A stretch of 64,000 nt of DNA from Roseomonas fluvialis (GTDB taxonomy: Bacteria; Pseudomonadota; Alphaproteobacteria; Acetobacterales; Acetobacteraceae): assembly GCF_022846615.1 (NCBI RefSeq), contig NZ_AP025637.1:682001-746000 (forward strand). Direction: 5' to 3'. Shown in pieces: positions 42,919 through 51,985 of the stretch. Within the stretch, counting starts at the first letter, position 1; each line of letters starts with the position of its first letter. Under the pieces are notes generated by a model. The model searched no databases. It worked only from the letters and a program-made list of their open reading frames with translations, and had not been told where the DNA came from. The translations under genes and the position numbers were made by a program.

Positions 42919-43824
42919 TCAGCGCCCCAGCAGCACCAGCACCACGCCCGAGACCACCACCAGCGCGCCGATCACGTCGGTGCGCTTCATCCGCTCGCGC
43001 AGGAAGAAGCGGCTGAACAGCAGCGTGAACAGGATCTCGACCTGCCCCACCGCGCGCACCAACGCGACCGGCGCATAGGCGAATCCGGTGAACCAGCAGG
43101 CGGACCCGCAGGCGGACAGCGCGCCGACCTGCGCCGAGGACCGCCAGGTGCGGAACAGGTCCGGGATGGATTTCCGTTCCGTCGCCAGCAGCCACGACCC
43201 CTGCATCAGCGTCTGCATGGTGTTGATCACCACCAGTGTCTCGAGGGCGCGCAGCGTGGCATCCGGCCCGTCGAGCGCCTGCGTCGCCGCGCGGATCGCG
43301 AGCGCGCATAATGCGAAGGCGAGCCCGGCGCCGAGGCCGTACAGCGCGCTCGGCTGCACCGTGGCGGCCGCGACGTCGCGTAGCGATGCGACGCGCCCCG
43401 CCAGCGAAAGATACAGCGTCCCGCCCACCGAGACCGCGATGCCGACCCACGACAGCAACCCGAACGACTCCCCCAGGAACACCAGCGCGATGAGCGCCGC
43501 CTGCACCGCCTCGGTTTTGGAATAGGCGGTTCCCACCGCGAATCCGCGATGCCCGAAGGACATGATCAGCAGGTTTGTGCCGATGATCTGCCCGAGTCCG
43601 CCCAGCGCGCAAAACAACAGGTAGTCCCAGCTTGGTGCCGAGAGGCTGCCGCCGATGAACGTCAGGTACAGCACCACCAGCAGCACGCCCACCGGCACGC
43701 CATACAGGTAGCGCACGACAGCGGCCGCATTGACGCTGAGTTGCCCGCGCAGCTGCTGCTGGAGCGCCGTGCGCCAGGTCTGGAACAGCCCAGCCAGCAG
43801 TGTCGCGGCAACCCAGATCGGCAT
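42919..43824 (-). CDS. EamA/DMT-family transporter (drug/metabolite exporter-like)
   Basis: 301 residues with ten predicted membrane helices in two EamA halves. The second half ends with AYAPVALVRAVGQVEILFTLLFSRFFLRERMKRTD, the usual last-helix motif with glutamate. DMT proteins export or exchange small metabolites. The ATG at 43824 shares one base with the stop of the upstream enolase-superfamily gene (TGATG), so it is the last gene of a coupled array and may move that pathway's substrate or product. Confidence 0.88.
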   Translation of the reverse strand: MPIWVAATLLAGLFQTWRTALQQQLRGQLSVNAAAVVRYLYGVPVGVLLVVLYLTFIGGSLSAPSWDYLLFCALGGLGQIIGTNLLIMSFGHRGFAVGTAYSKTEAVQAALIALVFLGESFGLLSWVGIAVSVGGTLYLSLAGRVASLRDVAAATVQPSALYGLGAGLAFALCALAIRAATQALDGPDATLRALETLVVINTMQTLMQGSWLLATERKSIPDLFRTWRSSAQVGALSACGSACWFTGFAYAPVALVRAVGQVEILFTLLFSRFFLRERMKRTDVIGALVVVSGVVLVLLGR

Positions 43825-44972
43825 CAGCCGAGCCTCGGGTCGAGCCAGGGCTTCGGCATGGGCTGCCAGGGCATATGTGCGGTCGACCCCAGCAGCCCGA
43901 TGCCGAGGCCCGGCCCGGAAGGCAGCGCCGCCGTGCCGCGGTCGAAGCGCAGGTCGTGGCCGGATGTCAGCGTGAAGAAATGCTGCGTCTCGCCGAACTG
44001 CACCTCGAGCGGCAGCAGGTTCGGGATGGTCGCGCACAGATGCACGGAATGCGCGTGGCACACCGGCCCGGTCGGGTTGTGCGGTGCGACCTCGATGCCC
44101 GCGGTCTGCGCCAGCGCGGCGATGCGCCGGATCTCCTCGTGCCCGCCGGCGTATTTGATGTCCGGCATCAGCACGTCGTAGCAGCCGGCCTCGATGACGC
44201 TGCGATAGGCGCCGAGTCCGGCGAGCGTCTCGGCACCGGCCAGGCGCATGCCGCGGTCATTCGCCATGGATCGCAGGCGGCAGATCGCGGCATGGTTCGC
44301 CTCGCTGACCGGGCATTCCAGCCAGAGCAGCGCGAAGGGCGCCACATCCTGCACCAGGCGCGCGGCACCGCCGGGCGAGAAGCGCCAATGCGCGTCGACC
44401 ATGACATCGATGCCCGGCCCGACCGCATCGCGCACCGCGGCAATGCGCGCGAGGCCCTGGGCATAGGCGGCGCGCATCACGGGGTCGGCGGCATCCTCCC
44501 ATATGAAAGGTTCGAATGGCGCGAGCTTCACGGCGCGGAAGCCATCGGCAACCGCGCGCGTGGCCGCGGCGGCGAAGCCCTCCGGCGTGCGCGGGTTGGC
44601 GCCGCGATTGATGTTGGCATAGAGCGGCACGACGTCACGCAGCGCGCCACCCAGCAGCGTGTGGATCGGCTGCTGCGCCTGCTGCCCTGCCAGGTCCCAC
44701 AGCGCCTGTTCGAAGGCCGAGATCACGCTATGCGCCACCAGCCCGCCCGGCGCATGCGGGATCAGCCGCGCGATGCGGTTGCGGTTCAGTGCATCCTCGC
44801 CCACCACGATCGCGGCGAGGCGTCCCGCCTCGGCCGCCAGCAGGGCCTCCTGGTTCGCCAGCGTGCATTCGCCGAGGCCCGTGAGGCCGCACGCGCTGCG
44901 CACCAGCAGGAAGGACCAGTTGGTCTTGGGCGTGACATTGACGCCGAGGAATTCGACGCCTGCGATGCGCAT
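43824..44972 (-). CDS. Mandelate racemase/muconate lactonizing enzyme family protein
   Basis: 382 residues of the enolase superfamily. The capping domain (residues 1-125) ends with FEQALWDLAGQQAQQPIHTLLGG. In the barrel are DGFRAVKLAPFEPF (base lysine region), metal ligands in DVMVDAHWRF, LWLECPVSE and AGAETL, then DIKYAGG and the catalytic histidine in VAPHNPTGPV. Members racemise, dehydrate or cycloisomerise carboxylic acids by removing a proton next to the carboxylate. The next upstream gene is a Bug protein two bases away, which suggests an acid substrate is imported. Confidence 0.88.
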   Translation of the reverse strand: MRIAGVEFLGVNVTPKTNWSFLLVRSACGLTGLGECTLANQEALLAAEAGRLAAIVVGEDALNRNRIARLIPHAPGGLVAHSVISAFEQALWDLAGQQAQQPIHTLLGGALRDVVPLYANINRGANPRTPEGFAAAATRAVADGFRAVKLAPFEPFIWEDAADPVMRAAYAQGLARIAAVRDAVGPGIDVMVDAHWRFSPGGAARLVQDVAPFALLWLECPVSEANHAAICRLRSMANDRGMRLAGAETLAGLGAYRSVIEAGCYDVLMPDIKYAGGHEEIRRIAALAQTAGIEVAPHNPTGPVCHAHSVHLCATIPNLLPLEVQFGETQHFFTLTSGHDLRFDRGTAALPSGPGLGIGLLGSTAHMPWQPMPKPWLDPRLG

Positions 44973-44974
44973 GC

Positions 44975-45949
44975 CTATTGCGCCGTGATGTTGGCGGTGG
45001 CGGCGAGGCGCTTCCACTGCGCGATGTCGCTGTCGATGCGCTGCTGGAATTCCGCCGGCGACGAGACCACCAGCGTGCCGCCGAGCAGTCGGATGCGGTC
45101 GGCCAGCTGCGCGTTCGGGCGCAGCTTCTCCAGTTCCGCAAGTAGCCGGTCGCGCACCGGCGCGGGCGTGCCCTTCGGTGCCAGCAGCCCGTTCCAGGCC
45201 ACCGTCTCGAAGCCCGGCAGGCCGCTTTCGTGCACCGTAGGCGTGTCCGGCAGGTCGGGCAGGCGTGTCATCGACGTGACCGCCAACAGCTTCACCTCAC
45301 CACTGCGTACCTGGGGCATGACGTTCACCAGGTTGCCGAAGGCGAGCGGCGCTTCCCCGGCGATTACCGCCTGCACCAGCGGCGGCGCGCCGCGATAGGG
45401 CACGTGCACGATATCGAGCCCGGCCTGCGACTTGAACAGCTCCATGTTCATGTGCGCCGAGGAGCCGACGCCGGCCGAGGCATAGTTGAAGCCGCCCGGC
45501 CGCGCACGCACCGCCGCGATCAGTTCGGCCACGTTTGCCACCGGCAGCACGAGGCTGTTCACGATCAGCGCATTCGGCCCCGTCACGAGCAGCGAAACGG
45601 GGTCGAAGGCAGTGGTCAGGTCATAGGGCAGGTCGCGATAGATCGCCGCATTGATGCCGTTCGACCCGGCATTGCCGAGCAGGAAGGCATAGCCGTCGGG
45701 CGTACTGCGGAAGGCGGCTTCGACGCCGATGCGTCCGCCTGCGCCGCCGCGGTTGTCGATCACGAAGGGCTGGCCGAGCGCGCCTTCCAGCAGCGGGCTG
45801 AACAAGCGCGCCGTCGTGTCGTTCCCGCTGCCGGGCGTGTCGGGCAGGATGATGCGTACCGGGCGCGTCGGCCAGGCCGCCTGCGCCAGCGCCGGCGCGA
45901 CGACGCCTGCGGCGGCGAAGGCCGCGAGAAGGGTGCGACGGTGCGTCAT
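44975..45949 (-). CDS. Bug-family substrate-binding protein
   Basis: 324 residues: signal peptide HRRTLLAAFAAAGVVAPALAQ, WPTRPVRIILPDTPGSGNDT, IDNRGGAGGRIGVEAA, DGYAFLLGNAGSNG, DIVHVPYRGAPPLVQAVI and a normal C terminus. The ATG at 45949 fits the signal peptide. It is two bases upstream of the enolase-superfamily gene on the same strand and follows the amidohydrolase gene after 158 bases. Confidence 0.9.
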   Translation of the reverse strand: MTHRRTLLAAFAAAGVVAPALAQAAWPTRPVRIILPDTPGSGNDTTARLFSPLLEGALGQPFVIDNRGGAGGRIGVEAAFRSTPDGYAFLLGNAGSNGINAAIYRDLPYDLTTAFDPVSLLVTGPNALIVNSLVLPVANVAELIAAVRARPGGFNYASAGVGSSAHMNMELFKSQAGLDIVHVPYRGAPPLVQAVIAGEAPLAFGNLVNVMPQVRSGEVKLLAVTSMTRLPDLPDTPTVHESGLPGFETVAWNGLLAPKGTPAPVRDRLLAELEKLRPNAQLADRIRLLGGTLVVSSPAEFQQRIDSDIAQWKRLAATANITAQ

Positions 45950-46107
45950 GTCTCGTTCCTCCCGAGGCGACGCAGCGTGGCCCGAACCGCGGCCCGGTTC
46001 AACGTGCCCTTCGGGCCGCGTGGGTGCGATTGGGCCTGCCGGCACGCAGGCCTCGCGCCCAGCGTTGTCGTACGCGGTCGCAGCCACCTACTGCGAATCG
46101 CGCAGCC

Positions 46108-47523
46108 TCAGCCGCGACGCGTCCGCCCCCAGCCAGGATCCTCCGCCACCATCGCCGAGAGCCCGGCCTGCGCCAGCATCGCAGCGGTCGCGCCATCCGC
46201 GTCCTCGCGCACCGCGGCCTCGTCGACATGCGGCACCACCCGGTCGCGCATCAGGATATCGCCGGCCACAACCACGTCGCGCACATCGCCGCCACCGGCG
46301 AAGTACACCACGCGATGCACCGGCATGTTCGCCGGCAGCATGTGCGGCGCGTGCAGGTCCACGGTGATGATGTCGGCCTGCTTGCCGACTTCCAGGCTGC
46401 CGACGCGGTCCGCCATGCCGAGGCCCTTCGCGGCGTCGATGGTGATCATCTCCAGCGCCTTGCCCGGCGGCAGCAGGGATTCATCCCGCGCGGCGCGCTG
46501 GTGGTACCGCATGGCCTGGAACATGTGGCGGAACATGTCGGTGCTACGATCCGGCGCGGTGCCGTCGCTGCCCAGCATGACCGTGACACCCGCATCCATC
46601 ATGGCAATCGCCGGGCAGAACCCGCGCACCGCGGCGATGGCGGACGGGTTGTGCACCACCGACGCTCCCGTGCGCACCAGCGTCGCGATGTCCTCCTCGG
46701 TGAGGTCGGTGCAATGCGACAGCCAGGCATCGGGGCCGAGCAGGCCGAACATGCGGTCGGCCATCTCGATCGACCCGCTGCGGTGGCCGTCCTGGTGGAA
46801 CAGCGTACCGGCCTGCGTACCGATGTCGCGGATGACGCGGCCCTGCTCCTCGATCTCCGCCACCTTCGCCGGGTCGTGCGTCGCCTCGCGATAGACTGGC
46901 ATCAGCGTCGCGCAGGTGATGCGACCCTTGCCGTGGTGGCGCTCCACCAGCGTCGCGATGGTTTCGGCCTGCTGTTCGAACGCCACGTCGCGCACCGTGC
47001 CGTCCACGCCGCGATAGGGGCGCGGGAAAGGCGGGCGCGTCGGGCCCAGCACCATGATGCGACGGATGCCGATGGCGTTCACACCCGCCACATGCGCATC
47101 GCCATGCGCCGGGTCGTCCACGCGGCCGATCGAATCGCCGCCGCCCAGCAACATGACCGACGTGGTGATGCCGAACTTCAGTTGTTCCAGCGCGGCCAGC
47201 GCTGCCTCCGCGCGCCAGAATTCCGGCGGCGAGGCGAGGGTGTAGATAATCCGGCAGGCTTCCGACCAGGCGGCGGAATCGCCACTGCCCATGGTCTTGA
47301 CCAGGCCGTGCCCGGCATGGGCGTGGCCGTCGATCAGACCGGGCAGGATGGCCTTGCCGCGCGCATCGATGCGCTTCGGCGCGGCGTGCGCGGCCTCGAC
47401 CTCGGCGCGCGGGCCGACCGCGACGATGGTGTCGCCCGTCACCGCTACCGCGCCATCTGCAATGACGCGGCGCGCCCCATCCATCGAGATGACGGTGCCG
47501 CCGGAAACCAGAAGATCAGCCAT
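46108..47523 (-). CDS. Amidohydrolase (TrzA/AtzA, cytosine deaminase-like subfamily)
   Basis: 471 residues of the metal-dependent hydrolase fold: a beta-sandwich start (MADLLVSGGTVISMDGARR), the metal motif LPGLIDGHAHAGHG (HxH), further ligand candidates in GTLFHQDGH and WLSHCTDL, and the aspartate in VMLGSDGTAPDRSTDM. This subfamily removes amino or chloro groups, or opens amide rings, in aromatic or heterocyclic substrates. Its ATG directly follows the stop of the binding-protein gene (TGA then ATG), suggesting that protein brings in the substrate. Confidence 0.9.
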   Translation of the reverse strand: MADLLVSGGTVISMDGARRVIADGAVAVTGDTIVAVGPRAEVEAAHAAPKRIDARGKAILPGLIDGHAHAGHGLVKTMGSGDSAAWSEACRIIYTLASPPEFWRAEAALAALEQLKFGITTSVMLLGGGDSIGRVDDPAHGDAHVAGVNAIGIRRIMVLGPTRPPFPRPYRGVDGTVRDVAFEQQAETIATLVERHHGKGRITCATLMPVYREATHDPAKVAEIEEQGRVIRDIGTQAGTLFHQDGHRSGSIEMADRMFGLLGPDAWLSHCTDLTEEDIATLVRTGASVVHNPSAIAAVRGFCPAIAMMDAGVTVMLGSDGTAPDRSTDMFRHMFQAMRYHQRAARDESLLPPGKALEMITIDAAKGLGMADRVGSLEVGKQADIITVDLHAPHMLPANMPVHRVVYFAGGGDVRDVVVAGDILMRDRVVPHVDEAAVREDADGATAAMLAQAGLSAMVAEDPGWGRTRRG

Positions 47524-49098
47524 TCAATTCACCCGCACATGGCGCAGCCTCAGCCGATTGTCCGGCGACTGCGCGAGTTCGATATTCCGCCGCGCCGCCC
47601 AGACCACCGGCTGCTGGTGCAGCGGCACATGGGCGACCTCGCGCTTTTCAACCAGCAGTGCCTCGCGGATCAGCGCGCGGCGGCGCGTCTCGTCGCCTTC
47701 CTCGGCCACGCGATCCACCAGCGCGTCGAATTCCGCATTCGACCAGCGGCCCACGTTCAGCCCCGCGGTGCGGTCGGTGCGCGTGCGCAGCACCTCCGAC
47801 AGCGTGGAATAGCTGTCCGCCAGCGGCAGCCCCGCATGGCCCAGCATGAACATCGACACGTCCAACGCATTGATGCGCCGCGACCAGACGTTGAGCGTCT
47901 CGAACTGCGGGATGATGCGGATGCCGACGCGCTGCAGCATGCCGGAGATCGCGATGCACAGCCGTTCGTCATAGACGTAGCGATCATTTGGGCAGGCCAG
48001 GCCGATCGAGAAGCCGTCCGGATACCCCGCCTCCGCCAGCAGGCGGCGCGACGCTTCCGGGTCGAACGGGAAGGTGCGCGTGTTGATGTCGTCTGGCGCG
48101 CCCGAAAGGAAGGGGCTCGCCATGGTGCCGGCGATCCAGGAATTGTTGCGCATGACCGACCGCCGCAGCGCCTCGACGTCGATCGCCTGGTAGATCGCGC
48201 GGCGCACGCGGATGTCCTTCAGCGGATTGCGCCCGCGGACGTCGGAATAGGCGAGCTCGTCGCGATGATGGTCGAAGCCGAGGTAGATCGTGCGCAGCTC
48301 CGGCCCCTGCACCACCTGCAGCCCGGCATTCGCCTCGACGCGCGGGATGTCCTGGATCGGCAGTTCCACCAGCGCGTCGATCTGCCCGCCGAGCAACGCC
48401 GCCGTGCGCGTGGCCGCGTTGCGGATTGGCTGGAAAGTCACCTGCGTCAGGTTGTGCTGCGGACGGTCCCACCAGGCCTCGAAGGGCACCAGCACGGTCG
48501 GGCCTTCGACCTCGCGTGATCGAATGCGGAAGGGGCCGGTGCCATTGGGCGTGCGCGTCGCCGCCCCTTCCTCGCGCTGAGAAAGGTTGGTGGCCGCCGT
48601 CGCGTTGTTCGCGGCCGCCCATCCGCTGTCCAGGATGTGCATCTGCGTCAGCGCGTTGAGCAGGATCGGGAAGGGGCGCTGCGTCTCGATCTCGACGGTC
48701 AGCGGGCCGGTCTGGCGCACCTCCTTGATGACGCCGCCCAGCACGCCGCGCGCCAGCGCACCGGGCGTGTTCAGGCGCTGCCAGGAAAACACGACATCCT
48801 CGGCGCCGAAGGTCTCGCCGCCGTGGAAGCGCACGCCTTCGCGCAGGTGGAAGCGCCACACCGTGGGCGAGACCACCTCCCACCGCATTGCCAGCGAGGG
48901 TTCCAGTTCGAGCCGCGGATTGTGACGCACCAGCGATTCGAACACGTTGTCGAGGAAAGCGTTGGTGAAGGTGTTGTTCGACGAATGCGGATCCAGCGTG
49001 AGGATGTCCGCCGCAAAGGACCAGGTGAAGCTGCGCGCGACAGCGGGCGTGGCGGCCGCCAGCATGAAGGCCGCTGCGGCGGCGGGGATCAGGCGCAT
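47524..49098 (-). CDS. ABC transporter substrate-binding protein, family 5
   Basis: 524 residues: signal peptide MRLIPAAAAAFMLAAATPAVA, ADILTLDPHSSNNTFTNAFL, VRFHGGETFGAEDVVFSWQR, GTGPFRIRSR, KDIRVRRAIYQAIDVEAL, LLAEAGYPDGF and CPNDRYVYDERLC. It is closer in motifs to the protein at 4646-6214 (CSNNRYVNDARVC) than to the four-member group with the HDxNP ending. It abuts the amidohydrolase gene. No permease is near. Confidence 0.9.
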   Translation of the reverse strand: MRLIPAAAAAFMLAAATPAVARSFTWSFAADILTLDPHSSNNTFTNAFLDNVFESLVRHNPRLELEPSLAMRWEVVSPTVWRFHLREGVRFHGGETFGAEDVVFSWQRLNTPGALARGVLGGVIKEVRQTGPLTVEIETQRPFPILLNALTQMHILDSGWAAANNATAATNLSQREEGAATRTPNGTGPFRIRSREVEGPTVLVPFEAWWDRPQHNLTQVTFQPIRNAATRTAALLGGQIDALVELPIQDIPRVEANAGLQVVQGPELRTIYLGFDHHRDELAYSDVRGRNPLKDIRVRRAIYQAIDVEALRRSVMRNNSWIAGTMASPFLSGAPDDINTRTFPFDPEASRRLLAEAGYPDGFSIGLACPNDRYVYDERLCIAISGMLQRVGIRIIPQFETLNVWSRRINALDVSMFMLGHAGLPLADSYSTLSEVLRTRTDRTAGLNVGRWSNAEFDALVDRVAEEGDETRRRALIREALLVEKREVAHVPLHQQPVVWAARRNIELAQSPDNRLRLRHVRVN

Positions 49099-49167
49099 GG
49101 TCGAGGCCTCCGGGTCGGTGCGGCGCTCAGGCTCATGCCGCGATGGCGCCGTCGTCAACGGGGGTGA

Positions 49168-50151
49168 TCAGCCGGCGTCGAGCTGCAGACCCTCGCGACG
49201 GATCACTTCAGCCCATTTCGTGGTCTCGCTGCGTACGAAAGCGGCGAAGGCCTCGGCATTGCCGGGCATGCCCACGCCGCCCAGATCGGCGAAGCGGCGC
49301 TGAGTGTCGGGCAGGGCCAGCAGCGCCATCACCTCGGCGTTCAGGCTGGTGACGATCTCGGGCGGCAGGCCGGCGGGACCGAACAGGCCGAACCAGGTGT
49401 TCACGTCGTAGGTCGCGAGTTCGGGCATCGTCTCGCGCATGGCCGGCACGTCGGGCAGCAGCGGGTGGCGATCGGCGCTGGTCACCGCCAGCGCACGCAC
49501 GCGCCCAGCCTGGATATGGCCGATGATGCCGGTCAGGTTGTCGATCAGGAAGGCGACGTTGCCGGACAGGATTTCGATCTGTGCCGGCGCGGATCCGCGA
49601 TGCGGTACGTGGATCGCCTGCGCGTTCAGCAGTTGCAGCATCAGCACGGGCGAGAGATGCGTCGACTGCCCCACGCCGGTGGATGCATACGGGATCTCGC
49701 CCGGCCGCGCGCGCAGCAGGGCGGCCAGTTCCGCCACCGTGCGCGCCGGCACGTTCGGGTTCACCACCAGCACGTTCGGTCCGCGGATGGTGCCCGCGAT
49801 CGGCGCGATCTGTTCGGCGCGATAGGGCAGGTTGCGGAACAGCGCATAGGCGATCGCCTGCGGCCCGATATTGCCGAGCATCAGCGTGGTGCCGTCCGGG
49901 CGCGCGCGCACCATCTCGAGCGTGCCGATGGTGCCGCCGCCGCCGGCGCGGTTCTCGACCACGACCGGCGTGCCCCAGCGAGTCAGCAGGAACTGCGCGA
50001 GCAGCCGCGCCATGATGTCGGTGGTGCCGCCCGCCGCGGCGGGCACGATGATGCGCACCTGGCCGGCTGGCCGCCAGGACTGCGCGCGCACGGCCAGCGG
50101 CAGTGCGGCAAGGGGGGCGGCCAGCGCCGCCCGGCGTGTGGCGCGCGCCAT
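49168..50151 (-). CDS. Bug-family substrate-binding protein (tandem copy, downstream)
   Basis: 327 residues: signal peptide TRRAALAAPLAALPLAVRAQ, VRIIVPAAAGGTTDIMARLL, VENRAGGGGTIGTLEMV, ATTLMLGNIGPQAIAYALFR-like core, IHVPHRGSAPAQIEI and the ending WAEVIRREGLQLDAG. It is clearly paralogous to the next gene upstream, which has the same blocks in the same places. The ATG shares one base with that gene's stop (TGATG), so the pair is translationally coupled. Confidence 0.9.
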   Translation of the reverse strand: MARATRRAALAAPLAALPLAVRAQSWRPAGQVRIIVPAAAGGTTDIMARLLAQFLLTRWGTPVVVENRAGGGGTIGTLEMVRARPDGTTLMLGNIGPQAIAYALFRNLPYRAEQIAPIAGTIRGPNVLVVNPNVPARTVAELAALLRARPGEIPYASTGVGQSTHLSPVLMLQLLNAQAIHVPHRGSAPAQIEILSGNVAFLIDNLTGIIGHIQAGRVRALAVTSADRHPLLPDVPAMRETMPELATYDVNTWFGLFGPAGLPPEIVTSLNAEVMALLALPDTQRRFADLGGVGMPGNAEAFAAFVRSETTKWAEVIRREGLQLDAG

Positions 50152-51131
50152 CACGTGGCATCCATCTGCAGGCCTTCGCGACGGATCACCTCGCCCCATT
50201 TCGTCGTTTCGGCGCGCACGAAGGCGGCGAAGTCGGCGGCACTGCCGGGGGCCGGCACGCCGCCCATCTGTGCGAAGCGTGCCTGGGTGTCCGGCGCGCC
50301 GAGCAGCGCCTGCACATCCGCATTGATGCTGCGCACGATCTCGGGCGCCACGCCCGCGGGCACGAACAGGCCGAACCAGGTCGAGACATCGTAGGGGGCC
50401 AGTTCGGGCATCGTCTCGCGCAGCGCCGGCAGGTCGGGTAGTTGCGGCGAACGGTCCGCGCTGGTCACGCCGAGCGGGCGCAGCCGGCCACCGCGGATGT
50501 GTTCGATCGCGGTGGTCAGGTTGTCGTAGGCGAACTGGACATTGCCCGCGACCAGGTCGATCAGCAGCGGCCCGGCGCCGCGGAAATGCACCGCCTCGGA
50601 CCGCGTGCCGGTCAGCTGGTTGAACCACACGCCCGACAGATGCGGCGACTGGCCGAGCCCAGAGGTGCCATAGGATGCCCGCCCATCCTGCTGCTTCAGC
50701 CAGGTGACGAATTCCGGCACGGTGCGTGCCGGCACCGACGGATGCACCACCAGCACGTTCGGCCCGCGGATGACGTTGGCGACCGGCGCCAGGCTGTCGG
50801 GCCGGTATTGCAGGTTGCGGAACAGCGAATAGCCGATCGCCTGTGGGCCGATATTGCCCATCAGCATGTGGCGGCCATCGGCGGCCGCGCGCACGACTTC
50901 CATCGTGCCGATGGTGCCGCCGCCACCCGAGCGGTTCTCGACCACCACCGGCGTGCCCCAGCGCGCCTGCAGGAACTGGCCGAGCAGGCGCGCCATGATG
51001 TCCGTGGTGCCACCCGGCGCGGCGGGAACGACGATGCGTGCCTGCTGGCCAGGGCGCCATTCCTGCGCGGATGCTGCAGCGGGTATGGCAATCGGCAGCG
51101 CAAGCGCGGTGCGGCGCGTGAAGCGGGTCAT
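50151..51131 (-). CDS. Bug-family substrate-binding protein (tandem copy, upstream)
   Basis: 326 residues: signal peptide TRFTRRTALALPIAIPAAASAQ, ARIVVPAAPGGTTDIMARLL, VENRSGGGGTIGTMEVVRAA, LMGNIGPQAIGYSLFRNLQY and the ending WGEVIRREGLQMDAT. The loop that normally reads VPYRG is VHFRGAGPLLID here, against VPHRGSAP in the partner, so the pair may bind related but different ligands. It is 53 bases downstream of the methyltransferase gene. Confidence 0.9.
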   Translation of the reverse strand: MTRFTRRTALALPIAIPAAASAQEWRPGQQARIVVPAAPGGTTDIMARLLGQFLQARWGTPVVVENRSGGGGTIGTMEVVRAAADGRHMLMGNIGPQAIGYSLFRNLQYRPDSLAPVANVIRGPNVLVVHPSVPARTVPEFVTWLKQQDGRASYGTSGLGQSPHLSGVWFNQLTGTRSEAVHFRGAGPLLIDLVAGNVQFAYDNLTTAIEHIRGGRLRPLGVTSADRSPQLPDLPALRETMPELAPYDVSTWFGLFVPAGVAPEIVRSINADVQALLGAPDTQARFAQMGGVPAPGSAADFAAFVRAETTKWGEVIRREGLQMDAT

Positions 51132-51184
51132 GGGCGTCCTCCGGTGGTTTCTTGCGGCCATCATCGCGCGGCGCGCCGCCGCCG

Positions 51185-51979
51185 TCACGCCCCGCGGCGA
51201 CCCGTCGCCAGCCGTGCCACCGCCACGAAGGACCGCGGGCCATCCGGCGCGCCCGCCTGGTAGGCCCGGCGTGCCAGTGCCGCGACCCGCGCGAGGCGGT
51301 CCGGCGGCAGCGTGGCCACGAAGGCGCCTGCAATGCCCTGGCCGGTCAGCCAAGGGTCCCACCAATCGGCGAAGTCTGAGAAATGCTGGCGGATCATGAT
51401 GTCGCGCTCCGCCACGGCGTGCAGGCCCGCGGCCGTCAACAGCGCGGCGAGCCGCCCGGGCGAACCCACCGCATCACCCCAGTAGCGCGTGCGGAAGGCC
51501 TCGCCATCGGGTTCGGCGGCGGCGACGGAATCGGCGAAGGCGCGCAGGAAGCCGAAGCCGCCGGTGAAGTCCCACATCGCGGCTGCGACCAGCCCGCCGG
51601 GCTTCGTCACGCGCGCCATCTCGGCCACCGCCGCCGCGCGGTCGGGCACGAATTGCAGCACCAGCAGCGACAGGGCGGCGTCGTAGGTGCCATCGGGATC
51701 GGGCAGCCGCGCGATGTCGCCGGTGCGGAACGCCGCACCCGGCACGCGGGCGCGCGCGGTGACCAGGAAGGCCTCGCTGATGTCCACGCCGGTGATGCGC
51801 GCGGTGGTGTCGCGCGCGGCGATCGCGTCGGCCAGCGCGCCGGTGCCGCAGCCGGCGTCGAGCACCGTACCGCCGGGCGGCAGCGCGAGAGCATCCAGGA
51901 AGGGCTCCGCCAGCCGCCTGCTCCAGCGGCCCATGCTGCGTTCATAGGCCTGGCCGTCCGTCGCGACATAGCCGGACAC
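51185..51979 (-). CDS. Class I SAM-dependent methyltransferase
   Basis: 264 residues. The start YERSMGRWSRRLAEPFLDAL is common in this group. Motif I is VLDAGCGTGALADAI (39-53), then ITGVDISEAFL, the acidic GDIARLPDPDGTYDAAL and ARVTKPGGLVAAAMWDF. The C-terminal half carries the WWDPWLTGQGIAGAF segment. Substrate unknown. It follows the ATC-hydrolase-like gene by six bases and may share its transcript. Confidence 0.85.
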   Translation of the reverse strand: MSGYVATDGQAYERSMGRWSRRLAEPFLDALALPPGGTVLDAGCGTGALADAIAARDTTARITGVDISEAFLVTARARVPGAAFRTGDIARLPDPDGTYDAALSLLVLQFVPDRAAAVAEMARVTKPGGLVAAAMWDFTGGFGFLRAFADSVAAAEPDGEAFRTRYWGDAVGSPGRLAALLTAAGLHAVAERDIMIRQHFSDFADWWDPWLTGQGIAGAFVATLPPDRLARVAALARRAYQAGAPDGPRSFVAVARLATGRRGA

Positions 51980-51985
51980 GACGCG

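Noticed and set aside
46024..48519. Long plus-strand frame opposite the amidohydrolase and binding-protein genes
   Set aside because: Histidine/arginine/alanine-rich product with no motifs; the opposite strand encodes complete enzymes with catalytic motifs.
49168..51333. Possible single fused double-Bug protein
   Set aside because: The reading frame continues upstream of the first Bug gene, but the upstream part is out of frame with the second Bug protein; two separate genes with signal peptides and a TGATG junction explain the region.
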